Of a stretch of DNA of 64,000 nt, positions 8,491 to 17,584 are shown in pieces. The DNA lies in contig CAZUPD010000034.1 in assembly GCA_964621785.1 (NCBI GenBank), positions 1-64,000 on the forward strand, in the 5' to 3' direction. The stretch is from JACKDW01 sp964621785 (GTDB taxonomy: Bacteria > Myxococcota_A > Polyangia > Nannocystales > Nannocystaceae). The notes under the pieces were generated by a model that did not search any database, was not told where the DNA came from, and saw nothing but the letters and a program-made list of their open reading frames with translations. How positions within the stretch are numbered: position 1 is the stretch's first letter; each line of letters opens with the position of its first letter. The translations under genes and the position numbers were made by a program.

Positions 8491-11400
8491 CCCACAGCGC
8501 GCCACACTACCAGGCCGGCGGTGCCATCCAGGTCGGTGCCCTCTACGTCAAGCGCAGAGCTGACCGCGAACTTGTAGCTGCACTTTCCAAGGGCGAGTTT
8601 TGTTACATCCTGGCCCCGCGCCAAATCGGTAAGTCGAGCCTGCGGATCCGGGCCGGCGACGACCTGATGTTGTCGGGCATTCGTTGTGTCAGCATCGATT
8701 TTTCCGGCATCGGCACCAGCCAAGTGACGCCCGACGAGTGGTACTACACCATCGCCTACGAGATCGCTGTCGGCCTACACCTGCACGGGCTCGACGAGTT
8801 TTGGGAGACCCACAGCGGGACCGCCCCGGTGCACCGCTGGTACCGGTTTTTGCGTGACGTCGTGCTCGAACATATCCACGAACCGGTGGTTGTGTTTATC
8901 GACGAAGTCGACTCGGTCCTTACCCTCGACTTTAGCACCGACGATTTTTTCGCCTCGATTCGGGCGGTCTACAACCTCCGCGCCGAGTACCCCAACTACG
9001 AACGCCTGACATTTTGCCTGCTCGGGGTCGCGGCACCCAGCGACCTGATCCGAAATCCGGTGCGCACCCCGTTCAACATCGGTCGCGAGATTCGCCTCGA
9101 AGACTTTAGCCGCGAGGAAGTGACGTCGTTCGCCGAGGGACTCGAGATTTTTGGCCCGGTACGTCATCGGATGCTCGACGCCGTGTTCGCGTGGACCAAT
9201 GGCCACCCCTATATGACACAGCGGCTGTGCAACGAGCTCGTGCGGCGCGGGCCACTGTTCGGTCAAAATCCGATCGACCGCGTCGATGAAGTTGCCTATA
9301 CATTGTTCATTCGGAGTGGACGGTCAGAAGACGCCACCATCGCCTACGCCGAAAAGCGTCTCGATCGCACCTCCAAGTCGAAAACCCGACAACTCCTGCA
9401 CCTCTATCGCAAACTTCTCGACGGTGAGCGGGTCCCGGCCGAACCCAACAACGCCCTGCAAACCGAACTGCGACTGATGGGGATCGCAGCCGAAACGCGC
9501 GATGACGACGAAATTTTCCTGCGTTCGCGCAATCTGATCTTTGTCGAGGTTTACGACCACGCGTGGCTCAAGGCTAAGGAACGCGAGTTTCGCCTGGCCG
9601 AAGTCGTCGAGCGCTGGGAGGAGTCGGGCAAACGCGACGACTACCTGCTGCGCGGCGAGGCCCTCGAAGATGCCCTCGAGTGGTCCAAGGGCCGCCACGA
9701 CCTATCCGTAACCGAACACGAGTACCTGCTCGCAGGTGTGGAGCTTGCGCGGCAAGAGGCCGAGGCACGCTCGCGGATCGCCGAGGCCCTGCGCAAAGAG
9801 GGCGAGTCGCTAGTCAAGATCGCCGAGGAGCGGGCCCGGACCGAACACGAACGCTACCGCGGCGAAGTCGAACGCGAACGTCGGGAACGTGCCGAGGACA
9901 GCGCCAACAGCCAGCGGCGACTGGTCACGATTTTAACCGCGGCCGTGTTGTCACTCATCGGTGTACTTGCATGGACCGGTGCCGAACGCTGGCGCCTCAA
10001 TACCGCCAAGACCGAGCTCGCCGAAATCACAGCCCGACAAGTCCGCAACGCCCGACTGCAGGAGATCAAACACATGGGGGAAAAGGCGCTGTTGCTGAGC
10101 CGTACCCCCGGCCAGGCGGTCCCTGCCCTGGTGACGGCGATCAAGGCCGCCGGCGAAGGTGCACAGCTCGACCAGGAAATGCCGGTGTCGGTGCTGGAAG
10201 GGTTGGCTGCTTCGGTCGCCACACCGGCCTCCGATCCGGTGATCCTCCGACACGAGGGCACGATCTATCAGGCTTCGTTCTCGAGTGACGGGACGAAGGT
10301 GCTGACCGCCAGTGCCGACCGCACGGCAAAGGTCTGGGGAGCGGCCTCGGGCAGGCCCCTGCTCAGCCTCGGGCGCCACCGCAGTCCGGTCAAATGGGTC
10401 GGATACTCCCGCGATTACACACGTTTGTTGACCATCAGCCAAGATCACACCGCCCGTCTGTGGAACACGCTCTCGGGCGAATCTCTGGCTGACCACGCCG
10501 GAAACGCGGGCATGTTGCCGGTCGCCGATCGCGACTTTCGCCGCCTGCTGGTCGCCGCCCGCAATGTCGCCACCGTGTGGGATCCCCGGCGCGACGCAAA
10601 AATCGGTGTGCTGGGTTCACCGGCAACTGTTGTAGCTGCATCTTTTTCCCATGACGGCCAGCTGTTGGCGACCGCCGGCAGCGATGGACGGGCCTATCTG
10701 TGGAACGCCGACGATGCCTCCGCGATCGGGCAACTACAAAAAACCGACAAATCGGTCCTGCGAACATTTTCATTTTCACCCGACGACAGCCGCCTGATCG
10801 CGCTCGGCGACCCCGGGATAACCCTGCTGTGGCGTACCGAAGATCGCAGCCTCGTCACCAGTCAACTCGATCACGGCGACGCGATTGTCGAAGGGGCCGT
10901 ATTCTCGCCCGACGGCAATACCCTCACAACCTTCGCCAGCGACGGAACAGCCGCATTTTGGGATCCGATCGAAGGATTCAAATACGCCGCGACAGCCGGG
11001 TTGTCCCACAGTGGTCGGATCCGTCATGTTGCATATTCAAACGATAGTTCGCGTGTCGTGACCGCGAGCGATGACCACACCGCCCGTCTGTGGGAAGTCC
11101 CCTCGGGCGAACTCAAGGTCACAATTTCCGGACATACGGGCTCCGTGCGTACGGCGGCATTTTCCCCCGACGACACGCGACTCGTCACCGCCGGGGACGA
11201 CCACACCGCCCGCCTGTGGAACCCGATGAACGGCGCCCGACTGGCGACACTCGAGGGCCATTCGAAGCCGATCTACCACACTGAGTTTTCACCCGACGGC
11301 TACCGCATTCTCACGCTCAGCGAAGATCGGACGGCGCGGATCTGGAGCGCGACGGTCACCAACCCGATCCGCACCCTTCGCCGGCATCGGGGCACCGTCA

Positions 11401-12470
11401 ATAAAGTTGTATACTCACCAACAGGGCACCGCATGGTCACCGGCGGGGACGAGCGCGCGGCCTACCTCTGGGATCCGAGCAGCAATACTGTCGTCGCCCC
11501 ACTCACCGGGCACCTCGGGCCGGTCGTCGATGCGATCTTTACCCCCAAGGGCCACGACCGCCTCGTGACCCTCGCCATCGGCGACAAAGGAGTGCACCTG
11601 TGGGAAGCGACCACTGGTAAACCGGTGCGGACCTTTGACGCCCACGACGGAACCGTTTTTTCGGTCGCGTTCAACCGCGAGGGCAATCGACTCGTCACCG
11701 TCGGAGGCGACGGCGAGGTCCGAACCTGGTATGCGAGCAATGGCCACCCTTTGCAAAAAACGGCCTGCTCGGTCTCGAGTACACAAATCCTACAGGCGAC
11801 GCTCAGCCCCCACGCCCGCTATGTGGTGACCACCGGACTCGACGCCGGCCCGCCGGAGTTGTGGGATGTCGAAAGTTGCTCGCGGGTCGCCACCCTCCAG
11901 GGCCATCGCTCCAAGCTCCTGCGGGTTGTGTTTTCCGGCACCGGCGAGATGTTTGTGACCCTGGGAAGTGACCACACGGCCCACCTGTGGTCGGCGCTCA
12001 CGGGTCACGAAGAAACTGTATACGCACCAAATGTCGGACAACTCCACGCGGCGGCCTTCGATCCGATCGACGGCCGTGTCGTGCTCGCAGGTATGCGGGC
12101 GGCGGTGGTCTACCGCACCTTGCCGACGTTTTCCCGGCAAGCGACGCTCGAGGGACACGCGGGACCGGTGCTGCATGTGGCCTTCTCGCCCGACGGTCGA
12201 TACCTCGTGACAGCAGGGGGAGACACAGCAGCATTTTTGTGGGATGCACGCAAAATCGTCCGTCTCGCCACACTTCAAGGTCACGCGGCTGCCCTCACCC
12301 ACGCCGCGTTTGCACCCGACCGGGCCCAACTTGCAACCGCGAGCCTCGACCAAACCGTGCGCCTGTTTCCGACGACCCTCGAGCAGTACCTCAAGATGGC
12401 CTGTGAGCTTTTACTCGGACATACATCGGCATATCAACAGGTCGAAGCCTACTGTCGCGACGCGGTCTGA
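8487..12470 (+). CDS. AAA-like ATPase / transmembrane / WD40-repeat protein
   Basis: The protein has 1327 residues. Residues 1-330 are an AAA-like (AAA_35-type) ATPase with Walker A APRQIGKSS at 43-51 and Walker B VVVFIDEVD at 134-142. A charged coiled coil at about 415-475 leads to one membrane helix at about 478-497. I count 17 WD40-type repeats from about 589 to 1295, several with the full GH...SPDG...D.TARLW pattern and some degenerate (repeats 3, 13 and 15). This suggests an inner-membrane protein with an ATPase in the cytoplasm and a propeller pair as sensor or scaffold. Which side the propellers occupy is uncertain, since no signal peptide is seen and the helix is central. It is coupled to the preceding phosphoesterase-ATPase by an ATGA overlap, and the two share a related ATPase type, so they probably form one complex. 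Decamers lie at 8573, 9962 and 10631. Confidence 0.88.
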   Translation: MTHSAPHYQAGGAIQVGALYVKRRADRELVAALSKGEFCYILAPRQIGKSSLRIRAGDDLMLSGIRCVSIDFSGIGTSQVTPDEWYYTIAYEIAVGLHLHGLDEFWETHSGTAPVHRWYRFLRDVVLEHIHEPVVVFIDEVDSVLTLDFSTDDFFASIRAVYNLRAEYPNYERLTFCLLGVAAPSDLIRNPVRTPFNIGREIRLEDFSREEVTSFAEGLEIFGPVRHRMLDAVFAWTNGHPYMTQRLCNELVRRGPLFGQNPIDRVDEVAYTLFIRSGRSEDATIAYAEKRLDRTSKSKTRQLLHLYRKLLDGERVPAEPNNALQTELRLMGIAAETRDDDEIFLRSRNLIFVEVYDHAWLKAKEREFRLAEVVERWEESGKRDDYLLRGEALEDALEWSKGRHDLSVTEHEYLLAGVELARQEAEARSRIAEALRKEGESLVKIAEERARTEHERYRGEVERERRERAEDSANSQRRLVTILTAAVLSLIGVLAWTGAERWRLNTAKTELAEITARQVRNARLQEIKHMGEKALLLSRTPGQAVPALVTAIKAAGEGAQLDQEMPVSVLEGLAASVATPASDPVILRHEGTIYQASFSSDGTKVLTASADRTAKVWGAASGRPLLSLGRHRSPVKWVGYSRDYTRLLTISQDHTARLWNTLSGESLADHAGNAGMLPVADRDFRRLLVAARNVATVWDPRRDAKIGVLGSPATVVAASFSHDGQLLATAGSDGRAYLWNADDASAIGQLQKTDKSVLRTFSFSPDDSRLIALGDPGITLLWRTEDRSLVTSQLDHGDAIVEGAVFSPDGNTLTTFASDGTAAFWDPIEGFKYAATAGLSHSGRIRHVAYSNDSSRVVTASDDHTARLWEVPSGELKVTISGHTGSVRTAAFSPDDTRLVTAGDDHTARLWNPMNGARLATLEGHSKPIYHTEFSPDGYRILTLSEDRTARIWSATVTNPIRTLRRHRGTVNKVVYSPTGHRMVTGGDERAAYLWDPSSNTVVAPLTGHLGPVVDAIFTPKGHDRLVTLAIGDKGVHLWEATTGKPVRTFDAHDGTVFSVAFNREGNRLVTVGGDGEVRTWYASNGHPLQKTACSVSSTQILQATLSPHARYVVTTGLDAGPPELWDVESCSRVATLQGHRSKLLRVVFSGTGEMFVTLGSDHTAHLWSALTGHEETVYAPNVGQLHAAAFDPIDGRVVLAGMRAAVVYRTLPTFSRQATLEGHAGPVLHVAFSPDGRYLVTAGGDTAAFLWDARKIVRLATLQGHAAALTHAAFAPDRAQLATASLDQTVRLFPTTLEQYLKMACELLLGHTSAYQQVEAYCRDAV

Positions 12471-12833
12471 ACACGTTTTCGCCAGTCATACTTGCAATTA
12501 CATCAAGATGGTCGATGGCTGACACATACCCGGTTGTAAATGCATACATCTGAAGGTTCGGTTCTATCGCAATCCGGTATGTACCGAACAATTGTGCGCC
12601 CGGGTTTCCCGAGGTCTTCTCGCGTTTCGTCGCGTCCGCTCGTCCGGTGACGTCGCGCAACAGATCCGCCGCGCGCCTGGAAATGCGACGGATGGGCTCC
12701 GCACGATCCCCCCGAGGCTCGCCACGCGGTGAAATCGGTGTACGCGACCCCCCGTCGCAAGCGTACACAGGGTGGCGGAGGGACTTGTCAAACGCGCGCG
12801 CAGACGGCAGGCTGTCCCGGAGCGAAAATCCCC
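12471..12833. other. Intergenic region with two dispersed decamers 42 bp apart
   Basis: This is a 363-bp gap after the WD40 gene. Open readings here have no family resemblance. It holds exact TGYANNTRCA copies at 12493-12502 and 12535-12544, whose centres are 42 bp apart (about four helical turns). No terminator hairpin with a T-run follows the WD40 stop. A GGAG ribosome site for the next gene lies near 12820. Confidence 0.5.
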
Positions 12834-13205
12834 ATGTTGTCATACGAAGTTTACAAGGCCGTCCATATCCTCGGAATCGCGTTGTTGTTGATGTCGCTCG
12901 GGGGGACTGCCCTGCACAACGGCGGCGACCGGGAGTCGAACAAACAGCGCAAGCGGGTCGCCATTACCCACGGCGTGTCGATGCTTCTGATCCTGCTGGG
13001 CGGGTTCGGCATGCTCGCCCGCTTGGGGACGCCCAACGCGTTTGCCGTACCGTGGGTGCATCCCAAACTTTTGATCTGGTTGTTAATGGGGGGCGCGCTG
13101 GCAATCCTCAATCGCAAGCCGAACCTCAGCGGTATCCTGTGGTGGATCCTCCCCCTGCTGGCGATGGGCGCTGGCCTGATCGCGCTGTACAAACCGGGCG
13201 CCTAA
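12834..13205 (+). CDS. Small four-helix integral membrane protein
   Basis: This is a 123-residue protein with four predicted membrane helices (about 8-27, 45-64, 75-91 and 97-116), separated by short Arg/Lys-rich cytoplasmic loops (RESNKQRKR). The layout resembles SirB2-like or related small membrane proteins, but I do not see a diagnostic motif. The ATG at 12834 (MLSYEVYKAVHILG) is chosen because it begins the first helix and has a GGAGCG ribosome site; longer readings add a low-complexity Arg-rich stretch. No partner is apparent. Confidence 0.75.
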   Translation: MLSYEVYKAVHILGIALLLMSLGGTALHNGGDRESNKQRKRVAITHGVSMLLILLGGFGMLARLGTPNAFAVPWVHPKLLIWLLMGGALAILNRKPNLSGILWWILPLLAMGAGLIALYKPGA

Positions 13206-13343
13206 CCTGGTGCATGTAGTTACAATCCGCCGCGGGCACCTTTGAAAGCCAGCTAGCAACAGGCTTGTCCGCTCGCTTGTAACGACACATCGAGGACAGT
13301 CAACGACGGACCGAGTTTCGCCCACACGCGGCCCAAACGGGGT

Positions 13344-14258
13344 ATGCATCGCAGCATGCAAGGTTCACGTTCCCTCTCCCCGTCGATGGCGGTGTTTGCC
13401 AGTGCAGCTGAGCGCATGGGTTTACGGGTCGACGTGCTCGACCCCGACTACCGCCTCTTGATGCGGATCCATCGGGGCAACCAGTCGGCTGTATTGGTCG
13501 GCTCGGGTTCCCCCCTCAACGATCACGTCGCCGCCCGGATTTGCGGCGACAAGTACTACACCGGGCTCATGTTGCGGGAGGCGGGATTCAATGTACCTAC
13601 AACGGTAACATGCCTCAAACCCAAACACTTTAAGATGTTTGATTACAGCGAGCAGGAGGGTCTCGAACCCGGACTCGCATTTGCGGAAACCCACGGTTAT
13701 CCGGTCGTCGTCAAGCCAAACCGCCTGTCACACGGGCGCTTTGTCCAGGTTGTCGAATCGCGGGAGCAACTTCTCGCCGCGATCGATGCGGTGTGGACAC
13801 GGGACTATCTCGCACTGGTCCAAACCCCGATCGCGGGCTACGACCTCCGACTCGACTACCTCGACGGAACATTTTTGGCCGGCTATAGCCGCGCACCTTC
13901 GGAAACTCGCCGAGCCGACGGATTCGACATTCTCAACCTCGCCCAGGGTGCATCTGCAATTATTGTCGAGGCGATTCCCGACCCTTGGCTAGCGATGGGC
14001 CAACGGATCGCCGAGGTGATGGACGTCCGTCACTTCGGTGTCGACTTTCGCGTAACAGTCGAGGCTCCGGATGTAGATACACCGATTGACCAGGTCCTAC
14101 TGGCCTCGGATCCCGACCAAGCCCATGTGATCGAGGTCAACGCCTCCCCACTGCTCGGCCGGATCTTTGTCCAGGGGTTTGTCGAACAGGCGACGCGTGC
14201 ACAGATTCGCGTGCTCGAGGCAATCTTGGCCCACAAGAGCCGAAGCGAGGTGGGGTAG
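13344..14258 (+). CDS. ATP-grasp domain protein (RimK / cyanophycin-synthetase-like ligase)
   Basis: A 304-residue ATP-grasp ligase. The pre-ATP-grasp part includes GDKYYTGLMLREAGFNVP (about 69-86), typical of the lid-preceding helix. The ATP-binding beta-strands include GYPVVVKPNRLSHGRFV, a lysine-containing clamp. The Mg-binding end is VIEVNASPLLGR (E-x-N). The family forms amide or thioester bonds from a carboxylate and a nucleophile through an acylphosphate; the substrate cannot be told. The start is uncertain: ATG 13344 or ATG 13386, neither with a good ribosome site. Four copies of the dispersed decamer lie in or just before this gene (13215, 13592, 13949 and 14072), one of the densest patches. 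Confidence 0.8.
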   Translation: MHRSMQGSRSLSPSMAVFASAAERMGLRVDVLDPDYRLLMRIHRGNQSAVLVGSGSPLNDHVAARICGDKYYTGLMLREAGFNVPTTVTCLKPKHFKMFDYSEQEGLEPGLAFAETHGYPVVVKPNRLSHGRFVQVVESREQLLAAIDAVWTRDYLALVQTPIAGYDLRLDYLDGTFLAGYSRAPSETRRADGFDILNLAQGASAIIVEAIPDPWLAMGQRIAEVMDVRHFGVDFRVTVEAPDVDTPIDQVLLASDPDQAHVIEVNASPLLGRIFVQGFVEQATRAQIRVLEAILAHKSRSEVG

Positions 14259-14319
14259 CCGGGCTTCTCGGCGTTCGCAGGCCCAGCGACAAGCCGCGCC
14301 AGGATTTGATGTATTTGGG

Positions 14320-14991
14320 CTAGTAGCCCGTCGGTATCTTGCCCTGAAGACAGTGGATCGTGTGCGGATGCTTCGGGCCCGACCAGTGGGCCTGACGTGG
14401 CTCCTCGGCGCTGCCCTGCTTGAGGCCCTCCTCGGGGGACCAGTCGGGGCAGGTTCCAGGGGCGAGGCTGTGGAGACCGCTTTGCCAGGTCGCAATAATA
14501 TATGTATGTCCAGCGATTCGACTGCCGAGCACGTCCCCGAGATGGGCGGCAAAATCCTGACCAGGCCGGGCCCCGAGGGTTTCACAGGTGCGAAACCACC
14601 ACAGCGGAGATTCGCCGGGTGCGGCCCCTTGCATCCGATCGCGTAGTGAACCTACACGGGCCGCCAACGGATGGGCTGCGCACAGGCTCGTGCGATCAAA
14701 CGCCTGTTCGCCGACCCGGGCACAACCCCATTTTCCGTGCCCCCAAAACTGGACCTCGGCGATCGGCTGGTGCTCGCTGCGGGCGAGCAACCAATCGAAG
14801 GCCTCCTCCCAACTCTCGACACCGCAGTAGGCGTCGAACCGCCGCAGGCCGCGGTAAACCCATGAGCCGAGGGTCCATGCGTGACTGAGTCCAGGCAGCA
14901 ATGCCCGCCCGCGACAGGTGCGATCGAAGATCATAAGGCGCTGGGTCACCCGTCCATGGTAGCAAAGCCTGCGCTTGAGCTTGTGCGGCAT
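14320..14991 (-). CDS. Hypothetical protein with a WGHG motif
   Basis: Up to 223 residues (a GTG at 14949 or ATG at 14934 are shorter options that begin at the first beta-strand, RLMIFDRTC). I do not recognise the family. The core looks like a soluble alpha/beta fold. A pattern EVQFWGHGKWG is followed by a block of paired Trp and Cys (LWWFRTCETLG), then AAHLGDVLGSRIAGHTYIIATWQSG. His, Gly, Cys and Arg in these segments could form an active site; the strand-then-HG pattern recalls caspase-like or hydrolase folds, but this is a guess. It is convergent with the ATP-grasp gene and divergent from truA. Base composition and codon use match its neighbours, so it is probably a native gene. Confidence 0.6.
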   Translation of the reverse strand: MPHKLKRRLCYHGRVTQRLMIFDRTCRGRALLPGLSHAWTLGSWVYRGLRRFDAYCGVESWEEAFDWLLARSEHQPIAEVQFWGHGKWGCARVGEQAFDRTSLCAAHPLAARVGSLRDRMQGAAPGESPLWWFRTCETLGARPGQDFAAHLGDVLGSRIAGHTYIIATWQSGLHSLAPGTCPDWSPEEGLKQGSAEEPRQAHWSGPKHPHTIHCLQGKIPTGY

Positions 14992-15145
14992 GGTTCGCTT
15001 CGACCCCCTCCAACTCGCACCAGCGAAACCGTACTCGCCCGCCAGGGTGCCAAAGCGTCGGCGATGTCGACCCGCATGTGCGCACGACCGTCCTCGGTAC
15101 GGTCGGCGATTGACAGTCCGTCGACTGGCGGCGCATGGTCGACCT

Positions 15146-15955
15146 ATGAGTGTTGTGCTGCGGGTCGCCTACGAGGGCACCAATTTTCACGGTTTTGCCC
15201 GGCAAGGTCCCGAAAGCGATCTGCGGACGGTTCAGGGGTGCCTCGAGGCAGCCCTCGGTCGCTTGTACAAGCAACCAGTCGAGACCCGGGGAGCGAGCCG
15301 GACCGACGCAGGTGTCCACGCCCGCGGACAGGTCGTCGCCTTTGATCCACCATTTTCCATCCCGCCCAAGGGGGTAATGTTGGGTCTTGCCGGGCTATTA
15401 CCCAAGGATCTGGCAATTGTGGCGACGTGGGAACAACAGGGCGCCGATGGCGAGCCCGTGCAGCCGCGGTTTGTGAACCTCGGGAAACACTACCGTTACC
15501 GTGTATGCACATCGACTGTTCAGGATCCGCTCCGCCGGCGAATCCAGTGGAACCTCATGCGGCCACTCGACCTTTCGGCCATGTCCGAAGCGGCAGCCCA
15601 TCTGGTCGGTGAACACGATTTTGCGAGCTTCCGCGGGAGTCATTGCCAGGCGAAGACGACGATTCGCACAATTACCCGGGCCGAGGTGTTGGCCGGTCCT
15701 GCACCCGATCCGTGGCCCGACGACCCGACCCCGCTCGGCCACCGTCACCAGACCGTCGAGATTCACATCTGCGGGACTGCCTTTCTATATAAGATGGTCC
15801 GGATTATCGTCGGCACGCTGGTCGAGGTCGGGCACCATAAACGTGCACCTACATCGATTGTACAACTTCTTCAGGAGCCCGACCGACGCAATGCCGGGCC
15901 GACCGCACCTCCCCAGGGTTTGACCCTGATGGAGGTGCTGTGGCCACCGCAGTGA
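15146..15955 (+). CDS. truA: tRNA pseudouridine(38-40) synthase TruA
   Basis: A 269-residue enzyme that converts uridines 38-40 of the tRNA anticodon arm to pseudouridine. The catalytic aspartate sits in the family motif GASRTDAGVHARGQVVAF (about residues 50-67). The second conserved block is YRYRVC, and the C-terminal block is FLYKMVRIIVGTLVEVG. The start MSVVLRVAYEGTNFHG begins exactly at the first family strand; upstream extensions are Arg-rich and unsupported. It is convergent with the lipoprotein at 15965, only nine bases apart. The decamer lies at 15843, over Ala-Pro-Thr codons. Confidence 0.95.
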   Translation: MSVVLRVAYEGTNFHGFARQGPESDLRTVQGCLEAALGRLYKQPVETRGASRTDAGVHARGQVVAFDPPFSIPPKGVMLGLAGLLPKDLAIVATWEQQGADGEPVQPRFVNLGKHYRYRVCTSTVQDPLRRRIQWNLMRPLDLSAMSEAAAHLVGEHDFASFRGSHCQAKTTIRTITRAEVLAGPAPDPWPDDPTPLGHRHQTVEIHICGTAFLYKMVRIIVGTLVEVGHHKRAPTSIVQLLQEPDRRNAGPTAPPQGLTLMEVLWPPQ

Positions 15956-15964
15956 CGCCGGGAG

Positions 15965-17320
15965 TCACTTCCCGCACAGGGTGTTGTTGACGTGGGTCTG
16001 GATCTCCAAGTCCGAGAGGATCCGGTCGTACACCGCAACTTCATCGAGGATGCCGCGGTAGCGCTGATGGGTTTGAAACCCGCCACCGAGCTCGTCCTGA
16101 TCTTGGCCGAGGATGATCGTCCCCCCGGGCACCATGCTGTAGTCCACTTGGAATGATTGCTCGACGTGGTACAGCGATCCGTCGATGTAGCCACGCACTT
16201 CGCCGAGCGCACTCGACCACGTGATCACAACATGGTGCCATTGGTTGTCGGCGATATTGATCCCCGTATCGATCCACGTGTCGCCGGTGACCGTGACCTT
16301 GAGGCTCTTGGCATCGCGGATCAAAAACTCGTTGGAGCTGTCGAGCGTCGCGTAGGAAAATGGCGTGCTCTCGGCATCTTCGACGGCTTTGGAGATAAAC
16401 TCCACCGAGATCTCTGTGGCTGGCATCGCGTTGAAGTTCGCGATCGAGACCCGCGAACTGTCCATATCACCGAGTCGGATAGCTGTGTCGCCTGCCTGGG
16501 TGATACCGTTTTGGCCAACCACCACGCCATCGAGATAAACACCCGAATGACCGCCACCGGATGCATCGACGACCGTGTCCATGGCTGACTCTTCGGACAG
16601 CCGCCAGTAGCCCACAGGACCGTCGGCCAACACCAAGCTGGCATCGCAGGGATCGCACTCTTGGGTGACGGGGTTGGACGTGCTGTAAATGGGGCAGTCG
16701 AACTTGCACTTGCTCGACTTGCAATAGGCCTCCACGCCGTCCGGTGCGGTGCACGTGTTGTCACAGCCGCCGCAGTTGTTGACATCCGCGTATACGTCGA
16801 TGCAGGTCTCGCCGCAAAACAACTCGTTGGGAAGACATTCTTCGATGCACTCGCCCAAGGCACAGATCCGATCGGGGGGACAGGTAATGCCACAGCCGCC
16901 GCAGTTGTTGACGTCTTCCATGATGTCGTAGCAGGTACCGTTGCAGTTGGTGTAGCCCTCGCAGTCGAAGAAGCACTCACCATCGATACACTGCTCCCCG
17001 ATCAAACACGCCTCCCCGCAGCCGCCACAGTGGTCGGGATCGCTTTGGAAATCCTCGCTCGTGTCGCAGACGGGTGGCCCGGTCGTGGGGTCCCCGGTGG
17101 TGTCAGAATCGGTTTCGGTTTCGGTTTCAGTTTCAGTTTCAGTGTCGGTGTCGGTCACCGTGGTCCCGGAGTCCGTGGTCGTCTCCGAGTCCGACGACGT
17201 AGGCCCAGCCGTGGTCGAGGTCGAGGACTCGGTTTCGGTCGTGTCCGTCCCCGAGCCAGTACAACCGCCGAGTACCGCAACCCATAATCCGCACACCGCG
17301 TACAACTTGTAGGTCTTCAT
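15965..17320 (-). CDS. LamG-domain lipoprotein with Cys-rich repeats
   Basis: A 451-residue secreted lipoprotein. The lipobox LGGC is at about residues 17-20, followed by a Thr/Ser/Asp/Glu linker (about 24-85) that includes a run of Glu-Thr pairs. Four Cys-rich units with the pattern NCGGCG..C follow (about 85-230; first unit DPDHCGGCGEAC), as seen in many myxobacterial surface proteins. A concanavalin-like LamG/laminin-G domain ends the protein (about 235-451: GYWRLSE, WHHVVITW, RGILDEVAVYDRIL). It probably sits on the outer membrane and binds carbohydrate or protein ligands; the ligand is unknown. No catalytic site is evident. Confidence 0.88.
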   Translation of the reverse strand: MKTYKLYAVCGLWVAVLGGCTGSGTDTTETESSTSTTAGPTSSDSETTTDSGTTVTDTDTETETETETETDSDTTGDPTTGPPVCDTSEDFQSDPDHCGGCGEACLIGEQCIDGECFFDCEGYTNCNGTCYDIMEDVNNCGGCGITCPPDRICALGECIEECLPNELFCGETCIDVYADVNNCGGCDNTCTAPDGVEAYCKSSKCKFDCPIYSTSNPVTQECDPCDASLVLADGPVGYWRLSEESAMDTVVDASGGGHSGVYLDGVVVGQNGITQAGDTAIRLGDMDSSRVSIANFNAMPATEISVEFISKAVEDAESTPFSYATLDSSNEFLIRDAKSLKVTVTGDTWIDTGINIADNQWHHVVITWSSALGEVRGYIDGSLYHVEQSFQVDYSMVPGGTIILGQDQDELGGGFQTHQRYRGILDEVAVYDRILSDLEIQTHVNNTLCGK

Positions 17321-17584
17321 TTAGTCCAAGCTCCGATTTCGCACAATTTTGCCAGATGGCAGCTCAAATAAGTTCGGTGCGGCCAGTGTAGCAGTGTTTG
17401 GCGGCATCCCGGAATCCTCGACACCACCGGGTTCAAAATTGTCCGAGCCGTCCGTGTGGATCGCGCTTGCGAAGATCGGTCCAGATCGCAAAGCCAACGT
17501 GTTTGACGGTCGACGGGCTTTGGCGGCGACGAAGAGTGGCGAGAAAAACACATCTGCGACGGGGGGCGGCGCTACCATGTCGCG

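Noticed and set aside
14167..14646. Forward 159-codon frame near 14.4 kb
   Set aside because: Arg/Ala-rich shadow; the reverse frame is more protein-like.
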